Part shown: in pieces, positions 51,798 to 62,525 of the stretch
Position numbering within the stretch: position 1 is the first letter of the stretch
How the letters are laid out: each line of letters opens with the position of its first letter
Made by a program: the position numbers and the translations under genes
From: an uncultured Dehalococcoidia bacterium
GTDB lineage: Bacteria > Chloroflexota > Dehalococcoidia > Lucifugimonadales > JAAXIE01
Assembly (NCBI GenBank): GCA_951813255.1
Contig: OX638353.1
Location: 2,046,001-2,110,000 of the forward strand
DNA length: 64,000 bases
Direction of reading: 5' to 3'
The notes under the pieces: model-generated
The model's database searches: none
Told to the model about the DNA's origin: nothing
What the model saw: the letters and a program-made list of their open reading frames with translations, nothing else

Positions 51798-53222
51798 TTA
51801 CACTTTTCGTGGAAAGCGGATAGTAACGGTAGTACCTTGATCGAAGCCGTCGCTTGTTATCGCAATGGTTCCGCCGTGCGCTTCCACGATGGTGCGGGCT
51901 ATGGCGAGTCCTAAACCTGTGCCTCTGATTCCGTGACTGCGGGATTGGCCGGTGCGGTAGAAGCGGTCAAAGACGTAAGGGATCTCGGCGGGGTCCATGC
52001 CGATTCCGTCATCCGCGATCGAGATGGCCAAGAATCCTTCGCTTTCTATACTAGCTTCAAGCACAATGGTCCCATAAGGACCAGTGCAATGGACCGCGTT
52101 GCCTATGATGTTGCCCAACGTCTGGCTCAAGCGCATCGAGTCCAGTTGCATACTCGGAAGGTCACCGGATAGCCGCAACGACAGGTCAATCTGCTTTGCT
52201 TGACATTGCGGCCGCCACCGCTCCGCCTCCGCAGCAACCAATTCGTTAACCGATCCCGTTTCCAGGGATAGCTGCAGGTGTCCGTGGTCGGTTTCCGCCA
52301 ACCAGCTCAAGTCGTGTACTAGGCCCTTGAGCCTGTCGACTTCCTGGATGATGTGATCGGAGCCGCTTTCGGGTGTCTGAAGTCCGTCGCGCAGGCCACT
52401 TGCTTCCAGTTGTATGACGCTGAGAGGCGTATTGAGCTCATGGGAGACATCGCTTATCAGCCTCCGACGCAGGTCCCTCTGAGTCTGTAGGGTGGAGGTC
52501 ATATGGTTGAAGGCCACACTCATGCGCCCCAACTCATCCGAGGAGCTGACTGGCAACTGGATAGCATCGCCTTGGGCAATAGCCTGGGTTGCGTCGGTCA
52601 GAGCCTTCACTGGGGCCGTGATGCGGTTGGACAACCAAGCCGCCAACAGGGTGGCAAGGCCAGCCGTAATCGCTCCGCCAAGCACGGTGATGAACAGGAG
52701 TGCCCTGAGAAACCCGTGAGATTCGCTGGAGAGGCGTTCGCTGTTCACGTCCACATAGACATAGCCCACGGGCTCACCGGCGACTAGATTGAATACCGTC
52801 TCGCGATGCCCTTCCAGATTGGGGACGACCGCTCCGGATGGCAACTCGGAGAAGTTGTCCTTTACGACTCGTCCATCGATGCCCGCAATAACGACCCGTA
52901 CAGGGTCCTGGTGAGAAAACTCGCTGTGATTTTCCTCGCCTTCTTCAGAGCGCTCACTGGATTCAGAGCGTTCACTGGCTGGAGCTGCGTAGTCAGGGTA
53001 CGCCCCCTCAGCCAGGGCCCTGTTCACCGTTTCCCAACCACCGGTAGCCGTATACTCCCTGCTCAGATTCTGTGACAGTTGCACCGCCTCATCATTGCCA
53101 ATCTTTTCGACGAACACGCCTAGGCGGGCTTGGGTCGCGTAGTAACCGACACCGACACTAACGGAGGCGGTGAGAAGGACGACCAGTACGGTCGCGCCCA
53201 TGATTCGCCAGCGCAGTGACAT
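51798..53222 (-). CDS. Membrane sensor histidine kinase
   Basis: A 474-residue kinase. TM1 (~7-28) and TM2 (~175-197) enclose a ~145-residue extracytoplasmic sensor with a Ser/Glu repeat (SERSESSERSEEGEE). HAMP follows (SNRITAPVKALTDATQAIAQGD), then HisKA with ISDVSHELNTPLSVI (phospho-His) and HATPase (NIIGNAVHCTGPYG, IADDGIGMDPAEIPYVFDRFYR, GTGLGLAIARTIVEAHGG). The ATG at 53222 overlaps the regulator stop (TGATG); GTG 53225 is the alternative. It phosphorylates the OmpR-type regulator upstream. The signal is unknown; a lipoprotein gene lies upstream of the pair. Confidence 0.93.
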   Translation of the reverse strand: MSLRWRIMGATVLVVLLTASVSVGVGYYATQARLGVFVEKIGNDEAVQLSQNLSREYTATGGWETVNRALAEGAYPDYAAPASERSESSERSEEGEENHSEFSHQDPVRVVIAGIDGRVVKDNFSELPSGAVVPNLEGHRETVFNLVAGEPVGYVYVDVNSERLSSESHGFLRALLFITVLGGAITAGLATLLAAWLSNRITAPVKALTDATQAIAQGDAIQLPVSSSDELGRMSVAFNHMTSTLQTQRDLRRRLISDVSHELNTPLSVIQLEASGLRDGLQTPESGSDHIIQEVDRLKGLVHDLSWLAETDHGHLQLSLETGSVNELVAAEAERWRPQCQAKQIDLSLRLSGDLPSMQLDSMRLSQTLGNIIGNAVHCTGPYGTIVLEASIESEGFLAISIADDGIGMDPAEIPYVFDRFYRTGQSRSHGIRGTGLGLAIARTIVEAHGGTIAITSDGFDQGTTVTIRFPRKV

Positions 53223-53899
53223 CACTCGTCCTCCACCACGAACCTGTAGCCCGCGCCATAAACCGTCTGAATCGGCTGTCTGCCATCCCGGTTGATCTCC
53301 TTTCGCAGGCGAGCGACCTGGCTGTCGATGGCCCGGTCGAAACCTTCAAACTGGTCACTGAAGGTCAACGAGATCAGTTGTTCACGACTGAGCACTTGAT
53401 TGGGATGAATCATGAAGGTTGCCAGCAGGGCAATTTGGGCTTGGCTCAAGTTCACGAGTTCGCCATCGACCGTAACGACTCCGCTGGTTTCGTTGAGCGT
53501 GATGTTGCCTCGGGTAAGGACCTGCTGGACCCTGTCCTTGACGCGACGAAGGACGGCTGCGGCACGGGCAATGACTTCATCGGGGTCGAAGGGCTTGACT
53601 ATGTAATCGTCGGCTCCGCTGTCAAGCCCCATGATTCGCTCGGGAGGGGCTTCCCTGGCCGTCAGCATGAGTATGGGGACTTCCGATTCACGGCGCAGGA
53701 TTCTGCACAGTTCCACGCCGTCGAGACGGGGAAGCGTCAGATCGAGGATGATCAGGGCTGGAGCCAAGTTACGGGCTAGGGCAAGGCCGGATTCACCGTC
53801 GTGGGCAACTTGGGCGGAGAACCCGGCACGCTCGAAGTACACTTTTACCCAGTTGGCGATCCTGGTGTCATCCTCGATTATCAATACTGTGCCGCTCAT
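53222..53899 (-). CDS. OmpR/PhoB-type response regulator
   Basis: A 225-residue regulator: REC with acidic pair IIEDD, phospho-Asp in LIILDLTLPRLDG, switch Thr in MLTARE and Lys in IVKPFDPDE; then a winged-helix domain ending VARLRKEINRDG...TVYGAGYRFV. The ATG at 53899 follows AGAGGACTGGTG; the frame is open to 53920 but that adds MLRRGLV only. It is the partner of the kinase that overlaps its stop. It lies 131 nt downstream of the large Gly/Ser lipoprotein on the same strand and may be co-transcribed with it. Confidence 0.93.
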   Translation of the reverse strand: MSGTVLIIEDDTRIANWVKVYFERAGFSAQVAHDGESGLALARNLAPALIILDLTLPRLDGVELCRILRRESEVPILMLTAREAPPERIMGLDSGADDYIVKPFDPDEVIARAAAVLRRVKDRVQQVLTRGNITLNETSGVVTVDGELVNLSQAQIALLATFMIHPNQVLSREQLISLTFSDQFEGFDRAIDSQVARLRKEINRDGRQPIQTVYGAGYRFVVEDE

Positions 53900-54029
53900 C
53901 ACCAGTCCTCTACGAAGCAATGATAGAAGCGGTGTCCCGATGAGACACCGCTTCTATCTACCGGACATATGGGTCAGATTATCTCACTTGGGGCATCGAT
54001 ATCTTCTCTCATGGCCATTGCGATTGACT

Positions 54030-55529
54030 CTAGCCGCCGCCACTGCTCTCGCCACTGCTGCCGTGCTCGCCGCCTGACTCGCCGCCACTACCACTGTGTT
54101 CGCCGCCTGACTCGCTGCCGGGGGCGCTCCCCTCGGTTCCGGAGCCGACCTCGGCATGGGCCACCCATCCGGTGAACGACGCTTGGGTTGAGGGCAGGCG
54201 GATCGATACTATCTCTTCCGGACCCAAGTCTATGGGAGTGGTCGGACCAAGCTCCGTCCCGTTGGACAAGTGGACTTCGATCCTCACCCGCGTCAGGACG
54301 TTGTTCGTCGTGTTCTGCACGGTCCCCGCGAAGGAGTTGCTTGGTGCGTCGTAGTTCAATATCAGCCGGGCGCCGCTGCGGACTTGGTCGAAGGTCTCAT
54401 CCGGTGCCAGTTGGTTGGCCCCGCTGCCCTCTTCGCTACCAGACCCCGATCCTTCGCCACCGCTCTCACTTCCGCCCTCGCCACCGGGACCATGGCCTTC
54501 TCCACCGGCCCCCTCTCCACCAGCACCGCCTTCACCACCCTGTCCTCCAGTGTGAAGCACAGGTCCGGTGCCCGCGCAGTTGAACACTTCCATGTGGACT
54601 ACGTATCCGTCGAAGGAGACGCCGGCGAGACCCGGTTCACTGGCGACTGACACGCTGGAGGTCACCTGCTGGCCTGGACTGAGGTGCCCCAGAACGTCGG
54701 GGCCGAGCTCTCCCACAGTGGTCGTCCCAGATTTCAAGTGAGGCTCAGCCTGCACGTAGCAGAGCACCTGTGAGAGGGTGTTCTGTACCGTTGACTGGAC
54801 GGACTGGGTGCCAGCATCGTAGCGGGCGGATATGGCCAGTCCGCCAAGGTTGCCGTTCCAAGTCTGTCCAAGAGGAGTGATCGGGCTGGACATGGCGGCC
54901 TCACCCGCCTCGGCGCCTGTCCCGCTACCCTCGCTACCGGACTCTCCGCTGCCACTCTCCGGACCCTCACCGCCGGACTCTCCGCTACCTTCGCCACCTG
55001 ACTGCCCCTCGCCGCTGCCGACTTCCGCGTGGGCTATCCATCCGGTGAACGATTCCTGAGTCGAAGGCAGATTGACATCCGCCACTTGGCCTGGAGCCAG
55101 ATCGATCGGAGTTGTCGGGCCAAGCTCCGTTCCACTGGAGAGGTGTACCTCAATCCTGATCCGAGTCAGGACATTGCCGGTGGTGTTCTCTACAGTGCCC
55201 ATGAAGGAGTTGGTAGCGGCATCGTAGTTCAGGACCAGCCTTGCGCCGCCACGCACCGCGTCAAACGTCTCATCCGGGGCCAGATTGGCACCACTGCCCT
55301 CCTCGCTGCCGGACCCACTGGACTCGCCTCCCTCGCCGCCAGAGCCCTCTCCGCCGGCATCATGCTCACCACCCCCAGAGATGACCTGGGTTGCCTCGGA
55401 ACGTTCCCCAGTACTGCCACCTTCCCGTTCCGTGTCACCACCACAAGCGGCTATTACCCCCGCGCTAAGCAATAGTGCCAGGACAGGACCAATCAGGAAC
55501 GATCTTGCCATCAGTTTCTTGAAATTCAT
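54030..55529 (-). CDS. Modular Gly/Glu/Ser-rich lipoprotein with duplicated domain A
   Basis: A 499-residue paralogue of the protein at 45453-46520. Lipobox VIAACGG (Cys29); order linker - domain A (DETFDAVRGGARLVLNYD...LTRIRIEVHLSSGTELGPTTP) - linker - domain B (SSPITPLGQTWNGNLGGL...VLCYVQAEPHLK...VSFDGYVVHMEVFNC) - linker - second domain A (DETFDQVRSGARLILNYD) - Gly/Ser tail. Linkers are SGGEGSG-like and acidic. The true ATG is 55529, after AAGGAGG; the open frame to 56123 is antisense to the NarL fossil and is rejected. It lies directly upstream of the regulator/kinase pair, so it may be part of that signalling unit. Confidence 0.82.
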   Translation of the reverse strand: MNFKKLMARSFLIGPVLALLLSAGVIAACGGDTEREGGSTGERSEATQVISGGGEHDAGGEGSGGEGGESSGSGSEEGSGANLAPDETFDAVRGGARLVLNYDAATNSFMGTVENTTGNVLTRIRIEVHLSSGTELGPTTPIDLAPGQVADVNLPSTQESFTGWIAHAEVGSGEGQSGGEGSGESGGEGPESGSGESGSEGSGTGAEAGEAAMSSPITPLGQTWNGNLGGLAISARYDAGTQSVQSTVQNTLSQVLCYVQAEPHLKSGTTTVGELGPDVLGHLSPGQQVTSSVSVASEPGLAGVSFDGYVVHMEVFNCAGTGPVLHTGGQGGEGGAGGEGAGGEGHGPGGEGGSESGGEGSGSGSEEGSGANQLAPDETFDQVRSGARLILNYDAPSNSFAGTVQNTTNNVLTRVRIEVHLSNGTELGPTTPIDLGPEEIVSIRLPSTQASFTGWVAHAEVGSGTEGSAPGSESGGEHSGSGGESGGEHGSSGESSGGG

Positions 55530-55639
55530 ACCTTCGCCTCCTTCTCGGGGTATCTCGATATGGTCACTATGGAGACGAAATGTGGCAGAAATATGTCGAT
55601 CCGCGTGAGTTCTCTGGGCCCGAGCTAATCGGATGAAAT

Positions 55640-56576
55640 GGTGTCCGCAGTCGGGTGTATGAGATGCCCGCCGATGGCCTCGGGCAGCGGATTTCAGAAC
55701 ACGTTCTTCCTGCTGTACTACCCTACCCTTGCCATGTTCGCCGTGGTGTTCACGTCCTTCAGGCTCAGCTTTTGCTTGGGCCACAATGGTCGCAGTTGCA
55801 TACGTGGTGCTGAGCCTGATGATGGAGCCGGAGGTGGACTTGGGATCAAGGAGGAGAAGTTCCTGCTCACCAGGATCGTCGTCATGTACGCGGTCGTCGC
55901 CGCGGTCAACCTGGTCTCCAGATTCGAGCGAATCAGAAGGAGAGAGGCAGTGGAACGGGAAAGAGAGCTTCAGCGAGAGCGATAGAGCTCTCCCGGACCA
56001 TTCATGACACCATCGCCCAGTCCGCCTACATGATCGGCTTGGGCATCGAGACCGCCATCGAGCTTGCGGACGCCGCAGAGGGTGAGAACCGCGACGAGCT
56101 TCTGGCCAAGCTGTCCGCGACACATGCGCTGTCGAAGTCGACGATGTGGGAGCTGAGGCAGAGTGTTGACCCTCACGGCCGCAACGGAAGATGATGCTGT
56201 AATCGAGGCGATAGCCGCAGGCGCGACGGGATACCTTCAGAAGTACTCCGGCAAGGAGGAGTTGCTGCTCGCAGTAAGCGACGTTGCGGATGGCGAGTAT
56301 CGCGTACCTGCCGACGCCATGAGGCGACTGTTTGCCGAGATTCGCTCATCGACTCAGCGAGAGAAGGCATCAAGACCCGGCAGGCTCACAGCGAGGGAGC
56401 GGGAGATTCTAACGCTGTTTTCACAGGGCCTATCGTACTCTAAGATCGCCGATGCTAGGGGTAATCAGCCGGTTACGATCCGAAATGCCATCTACGGCAT
56501 CCAGGACAAGCTGGGAATCGAGACAAAGCAGGAGCTGGTGGTTTGGGCTGTGGGAAACGGCTTGCTGGGCGGGTAG
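55640..56576 (+). pseudogene. Fossil of a NarL-type kinase/response-regulator pair
   Basis: Three frames read one degraded kinase: FQNTFFLLYYPTLAMFAVVF (frame of 55638), then KEEKFLLTRIVVMYAVVAAV...FERIRRREAVERERELQRER, and from 55982 in a third frame IELSRTIHDTIAQSAYMIGL (HisKA_3, phospho-His) ending STMWELRQSVD. There it runs directly into the second half of a LuxR-family regulator: TLTAATEDDAVIEAIAAGAT, then the HTH LTAREREILTLFSQGLSYSK and TKQELVVWAVGNGLLGG (56163-56576). The kinase ATPase domain and the first half of the REC domain are missing, so an internal deletion fused the two genes, besides frameshifts. The 137-codon 3' part could still be translated. Confidence 0.7.
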
Positions 56577-56680
56577 TGAGGACAGTAGGCACGTAAACGC
56601 GGCGGCGCATTCACACGAGTATTCACGCAATTACACGCCTTCCTCCATGGTGGTATGCATGGCCCGATATCGCGGGCCCT

Positions 56681-57381
56681 CTACACCTCAAGCCTGAAGC
56701 GCAGGACGAAGGGTTCTTGATTTCGTTCAGCGTGGTGGGCCGTGCAAGCCTGAATCGCGAACTTTTCGGTGGGCAGTTCGGGTCTAACGAGTCGGCAGTA
56801 GCAGCCGAATCCACAGCGGTCCTCGGTCAGCTTCCTGTCGCGCTGTCTCGGCGTCGTGCCGGTTCCATGGTTGGCTGAGGCTGGTCGCCGGCCTACTGCT
56901 TCCACCACCACGCCGTCCTCGACTCCCCACCTCTTCAGGTCGAAGGTAATGCCCCACACCACTATCTTCAGCGAGGCTTCCGGGCCGCTGAAGATGTTGT
57001 CCGGCAGCGTATGCTGTCCGGAGGGCTGATTGGCAAAGTCCGCGCAGGAGACGCCCGGCACCAGCCGGGTGTTCGTCACAGGAAGACCGAGGCTGCCACC
57101 CGGTTTCAAATCGCGTCCTGGAGCCGGCCTCTCCCTTCATCGGACGGAACGAAGTAGCGCACGAAGATGTGCTCGTTGCCGGGGTTCAACGGGGGGCCAG
57201 GGTCAGCGTCACCGTACTGCTCTCGACGGAGACTTTGTTCACGTCGATCGTGCGGACGAGCTCGTCAGCGTCGCCGGAATTTCCCACCTCGACAGAGGAT
57301 CTGCTCGCTGAAGGTCACCGTCACCGTGCAGCGGCCCACTTTGGTGATGCTGGCCGCGGGCATCGTGGGTTCTTCGTCCAC
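56681..57381 (-). pseudogene. Decayed SwmB-type surface-protein fragment
   Basis: Downstream of the giant surface protein, coding-like sequence continues in shifting frames: TVTVTFSEQIL, then VEVGNSGDADELVRTIDVNK and VSVESSTVTLTLAP, GNEHIFVRYFVPSDEGRGRL, and finally the 142-codon frame 56681-57109 (LGLPVTNTRLVPG...LKIVVWGITFDLKRW). The first parts follow the SwmB beta-strand pattern. It may be the lost C-terminus of the same protein or a second, decayed copy. Confidence 0.5.
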
Positions 57382-60300
57382 TCACTGCCAGTCCACCTTG
57401 TGATTGGGGTCATGATCCAGTCCAGCGTGCGACAGATCGGCGTCCGCCTCCGTGGCCATCGATTTGATGGCGCCACCGTTCAGCTCAAGCGTGTCCTCCA
57501 GCACCGCGATGCCCCGGGTCGACTCGTTCGGCTGCACCACCTCGTAGGCGAAGACCAGGTCCGCTGTGCCGCTCCCGCTCTCGTACACCGCCCACTTCTG
57601 GCCCCAGTGTGCCGGATCCATGTCGATTTTCAGCTGCGGTGCGCCCTCGACCTCCACCGCCTCGCTAAACGACAGCCGGACGCGGACTGTTTCGCCCAAG
57701 CCGTAGGTGGCGTCCTCGCCCGCGTCCGAGACCACTTCAACCCCGGTCACCCCCAGCGTTGTCGGCACCGGAACGCCGGAGAAATCGGCAATCTGCTTGC
57801 CCTCGGAGTCCCACAGGCCGGGTTCGCCTTCCGGGCGCGAGTAGCCCACCATGACTTCCTCGCCGACGGCCAGCGCTCGGCCGAGGGTGAGCGTCACTCC
57901 GGTGCCGTCGGCTGTGTACGCCGCGCTCTCTATTGCCGGGGCCCCTGCGCCGGACGCCCCCTCCAGGCTGAACGCCTCCGCACTCAGTGCCCGGCCCGTG
58001 TCCAGCGACCGGTCGAACTTCATCGTCACGCTCCTGGCACGCGCCGACGAGCGGGAGAAGCCCGGCGGGTTGCCATCGGCCGGGACCTCCACACTTCCCT
58101 CCACGCACCAGGACGCCCGCGCGTTGGTCACGTTCTGCTTCGAGAACGCGTCCGCCTGCACGCCGGCGATGTTCTGTAGATGGGGTGGAGTGCTAGTGGA
58201 GGTCTTTTCGTAGGTCGCCGTGAATGGCATGGCTCCGGCGCAGGGATACACCGGGTGCTCAAGTTGCAGCACTGCGGTCTCACCCTCCACCGAGACGCCG
58301 ACGACACTGACGTAACTCACCAAGTCGTCGTCCGTCTCGCCGGAAGCCAGCGGATGGTTGAGCGTGTACCTGTCCACAGGCGGCTCCTTGCCCGGACCGA
58401 GCGGCTTGTCGTAGGTCAGCGACAGGCGGGCGCCGGCCACGGACGCCGACTGAAGCGTCGGCTTGCCGGTCCCCGCGGCGGTCAGCACCTTGGCCTCTGG
58501 GAACGTCGGCACGGCGTTGTCCGCCAAGTCCAGGATCGGCCTATCACCGCGCGTGTAGGACACCCTGACGGTCGTCCCGGAGGCAATCGCCGAGTTCAGA
58601 GTCAGGACAACAGCGTTGGCCACTACGGCGACGGAGTTGGGGTTCACCGCACTACTAGTGCCTATAGTCACGACGAAGTTGCCAGTTGCCGGTACGGAGC
58701 CCGTCTCCAGCGTCTCGTCGAAGTACAGCACCACCTTGGACTCTACAGAACCGGAAGTGAAATTCGTCTGCACGGCCCCGCCGGTGCGGTAGTTCGGGGG
58801 TATTCCGTCGTACACCCTCTCAACCCTGAAGCTATCGAACGGCAGCACGTCATTCCCGTTAGTGTCCTCGAGTGGGTTGGAGGCCGGCTTTGTGTAGTAC
58901 ACCCTAGCCGTTTCGTTGGCACGGACCGCCTTTGCCAGCGTGACCGTGACTTTCGCCCCTGAGACTGTCGCCGTTCCAGTGCCCGAGATTGTGCGCGTGT
59001 CGTCATCAAGGTCGTCGGTCCAGACTTCGAACGCGCTTCCCGCCGGCGCGGAGTCCCCGTCCAGCGCCCCGTCGAATACCAGCGTCAATTCCTTGCCCTT
59101 CACCGTGGCGTGCCACGGCGCGGGTCCCGCCGGGCCCGGGGTGTTATTCGTCACCGCCAAGTCTACGAACGCCGGCGCCATCTTCCCACTGGCGCCCGCG
59201 CCTTTCAGCAGCCCGACGTGGGCCCTCAATTTGTATGTTAGCCAGACCGTGTCGCCTGCCTGGGCCGGGTCGCCCAGCGTCATTTGCAGCTTCTCATTGC
59301 TGTCGCCCGTCACCGAATTCACGGACGGGTGCTGGTAGCCGTTGCGGTTGCCGGCGCCGACGCTTCCGGCGCCCCGCACGGAGAAGTATGCGTCCAGCTT
59401 GGTCGTGTCCACCGACGTATTCAGCGACTTGTCGTAAGTCACCGTCAGCACACCGCCGTTCACGGTCGCGCCTGTGGGGACAGGCCCCCTGTCGCTCGAC
59501 GTCTTGCTGCCGTCGGCCTTGGTAAACAGGTTACCCGTGCCAGGCACGCCGGTCTTGTTCATATTCACGCTGGCGCCCGTTTCCACGCTCTTGACGGCAG
59601 TCGCGCTGCCCGGCCCGAAAAACAGCCGGCCCGACTCAAGAGTCTCCACGAACAGGCCGTCCGTATCCGAGTCGCTGGTAGTCACCGTGTAGGCGAAGCG
59701 CACCGTCATGCCGCCGTGGAGCACGCTTTCCATGTCCATGGTCTTGCTCGTGCCGCTGCCGTCCGTACCCAGGTTCAGCCGCAGCTGAGGCCCAGTGGCG
59801 GGAACTACGACCGGCTCGTTGAATTCCACGTCGACCAGCACCTTGTCTCCCAAGACGAAGGTGTCGCGCACGCCATCGTCGTCCGAATCGTACGTCGGCG
59901 CAGAGACGAACCGCACCAACTCGATCTCCGCCTTGAGCTTGGCATAGCCGTGGACTTCCAAACGGAGAGAGCTGATGCTCGCCACCCACTCTGTCTCACT
60001 ATTGTCTCTCTGCACGTGCCCGTGAGTGATGCTCCAACCCTCCATGCTTCCCGTGTCGTGAGCGGGACTGGAGGTTGTATAGACGAGCGAGTCGCTGGTT
60101 CCGGTGCTGACGTCTATCACCACCCAATACTTGGTGTTGGCTCGAAGGTCGATGCTATTGCCGGGCACTCTGAACGAATACAGGCCCTCCGCGCTCACCC
60201 TCCCGGAGGGATTCTGCAGCAGCGCCAGTCTACCGGCCGGCCTACTAGACGTGCCGTCCCCCGAGTTTTTGTGGATGGACACGGTAAAAGCCGGCGCATT

Positions 60301-61660
60301 GGCAGCAGTGGACGACATGCGTATCGCCACCCTGGTCATCTTGTACCCGTCATCGCCGGTGGTGATTTGCTGTGCATAATCACCTGTGGAATCGCTAGTG
60401 AAATTACCATGTGTTTGGAGATTTTTGCCCACAAGCTTGCTGCTCGTCAGGCCGACCTTGCGGCCAGCATCGCCGGTGGTGGGCATATTCACCCTGGTGC
60501 GGACGGCAGTGTTGGTGGCCGGGTTGCCGCCGGTTATGGTGGCCCCGCTCGACAGGAACACCACCGTGTCGTCGGTGGCCGAGGCCGTCTGCAGCCACAC
60601 CCCGTCGGAGTCCTTGTCAAGTCGCTGCACCGAGTACTCAAAGGTGAGGGTATCGGTTCCCGAGCCCTCCCCGGTCCAGGTCATCTTCCGTAGGCTGTTG
60701 GCGAGGTTGGAGTCGTCGGTCCCGAGGTCCACTCTGAGCGACACGTTGGCGTCGGCGCCGCCATTGCTAACCGTGACCGGTTGGCTCCAGGTGACCTGCG
60801 CCTGGATGGTCTCCCCTACCAGGTAGGTGTCCCCGACGCCGTCGCGGTTCGCGTCGTAGGCCGGAGAGGAGGTGAACCGCGCCTCGCGGACCGACGCCCC
60901 GCCCGTGGTCGTGACCGCAACCCAGTCCGTCCAGCTGTCCGGCAATCCGGCCTCCCTCCACAACACCAGGACCCAGTAACGGGTGCCCGAATCCAGCCCG
61001 CTTTGGGTGTGGATGTGTTGGTTGTTCACGCCGTCGGCCCTCTTATTGGATGTGCCGTCCGGCCAGCAGAACCACAAGTCGTTTACGGAGTTGCCGCTTT
61101 GGCCGACTCCTCGGAAACTGATGGTGGAGTCGGTGGTTCCGGTAACTGTGACCAGTGCGTTGTCCGGTGTGTAAGAGCCCCCCGAGGGATGGGGGCAGGG
61201 AGCACTGGTGGGATTGAGCGGCGGACGCACCGCCACTGAAACCGTGTCCCCGACGCTGGGATTGGTCCCGTCGTTTACCACCAGAGAGAACTCCAGGTCT
61301 ATCCGCACCGAGGGAGCGGTGAAGCTGGGCATCTGCGCTGTCGTGTCGTCCAACGTCACGGTCACCCCGCTCGTCTGGGTCCATGCGTAGGTGAATGTTG
61401 GATTACTCAGGGTGGACGACCCGCTGCCGTCCAGGGTCACCGTGGCCCCGGTCAGCACCTCCTGGTCGGGACCGGCATCCGCCGTCGCCGTGGACGTGCC
61501 GTCCACCTTGCGGCCGGAGTCGCCGGTGGTGGGCATATTCACCCTGGTGCGGACGGCGGTGTTGGAGTCCGGGTTGCCGCCGGTGATGGTCGCCACGCTC
61601 TCCAGGAATACCACCGTGTCGTCGGTGGCCGAGGCCGTCTGCAGCCACACCCCGTCGGAG
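57382..61660 (-). pseudogene. C-terminal part of a split giant SwmB/PKD surface protein
   Basis: The frame is open 57382-62109, but the first ~150 codons are the wrong frame of the preceding part; meaningful sequence starts at ~61660 ([20 protein letters not shown]). Order: end of repeat unit 1; full unit 2 with PKD/REJ-like [10 protein letters not shown]...YAWTQTSG and an Fn3-like segment; a choice-of-anchor-R-like region (ITTGDDGYKMTRVAIRMSST); a T-F-EYTV-type calx-like domain; then at least five SwmB-type repeats (VNGGVLTVTYDKSLNTS, VKGKELTLVFDGALDGD, SKVVLYFDETLETGS). It ends HDPNHKVDWQ. Separated from its N-terminal half by a one-base deletion at ~61662. Confidence 0.72.
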
Positions 61661-62525
61661 TCTTGTCCGTCCCACCCAACCCGACCATGTACTCGAAGGT
61701 GAGCGTGTCGGTGGTCGAGCCCTCGCCGGTCCAAGTCATCTTCCTCCGGCTGTTCTCGAGGTCCGTGTCGTCGGTCCCCACATCCAGCCGCAGCGACACG
61801 TTGCGGTCGGCACCGCCATTGGCGACCGTCACCGGCCGGCTCCAGGTGACCTGTGCCTGGATGGTCTCGCCGATCTTGAAGGTGTCCCCCGAAGCCGGAG
61901 AGGAGGTGAACCGCGCCCCGCGAATCGACGCCCCGCCCGTGGTCGTGGCCGCAACCCAGTCCGTCCACTTGTCCGGCAATCCGGCCTCCCGCCACAACGC
62001 CAGGACCCAGTAGCGGGTGCCCGAATCCAGCGCGCGTTCGGTGTGGATGTGTTGGTTGTTCACGCCGTCGGCCCTCTTCTGGGATGTGCCGTCCGGCCAG
62101 CAGAACCACAAGTCGTTTACGGAGTTGCCGCTTTGGCCGACTCCTCGGAAACTGATGGTGGAGTCGGTGGTTCCGGTAACTGTGACCAGTGCGTTGTCCG
62201 GTGTGTAAGAGCCCCCCGAGGGATGGGGGCAGGGAGCACTGGTGGGATTGAGCGGCGGACGCACCGCCACTGAAACCGTGTCCGCGCCGCTGGCATTGGT
62301 TCCGTCATGGACCACCAGCGAGAACTCCAGGTCCCTCCGCACCGACGGCGCGGTGAAGCTGGGCATCTGCGCCGTCGTGTCGTCCAAGGTCACCGTCGCT
62401 CCGCTCGTCTGTGTCCAAGCGTAGGTCAGGGTTGCGCCGCTGATCGTCGACGACGACCCGCTGCCGTCCAAGGTCACAGTGGCCCCGGTCAGCACCTCCT
62501 GGTCAGGGCCCGCGTCCGCCGTCGC
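60460..62525 (-). repeat. ~1,033-bp tandem duplication within the giant surface gene
   Basis: Two near-identical units, ~61495-62525 and ~60460-61494, each encode [20 protein letters not shown] through TGEGS...[18 protein letters not shown] and [15 protein letters not shown]. The stretch from GTGGGATTGAGCGGCGGACG to the HIH region is almost unchanged. Unit 1 lacks a 12-codon insert (YDANRDGVGDTY) and one base, which causes the frameshift. Confidence 0.8.

Noticed and set aside
55530..56123. N-terminal extension of the 499-residue lipoprotein
   Set aside because: It is antisense to the kinase fossil; the lipobox and AAGGAGG fix the start at 55529.
56784..57140. 119-codon minus-strand frame
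   Set aside because: Alternative frame of the decayed SwmB fragment; Arg/Ser-rich and without strand pattern.
61661..62109. First ~150 codons of the frame open from 62109
   Set aside because: Gly/Arg/His-rich out-of-frame reading of repeat unit 1; the true reading is in the 61539-63485 frame.
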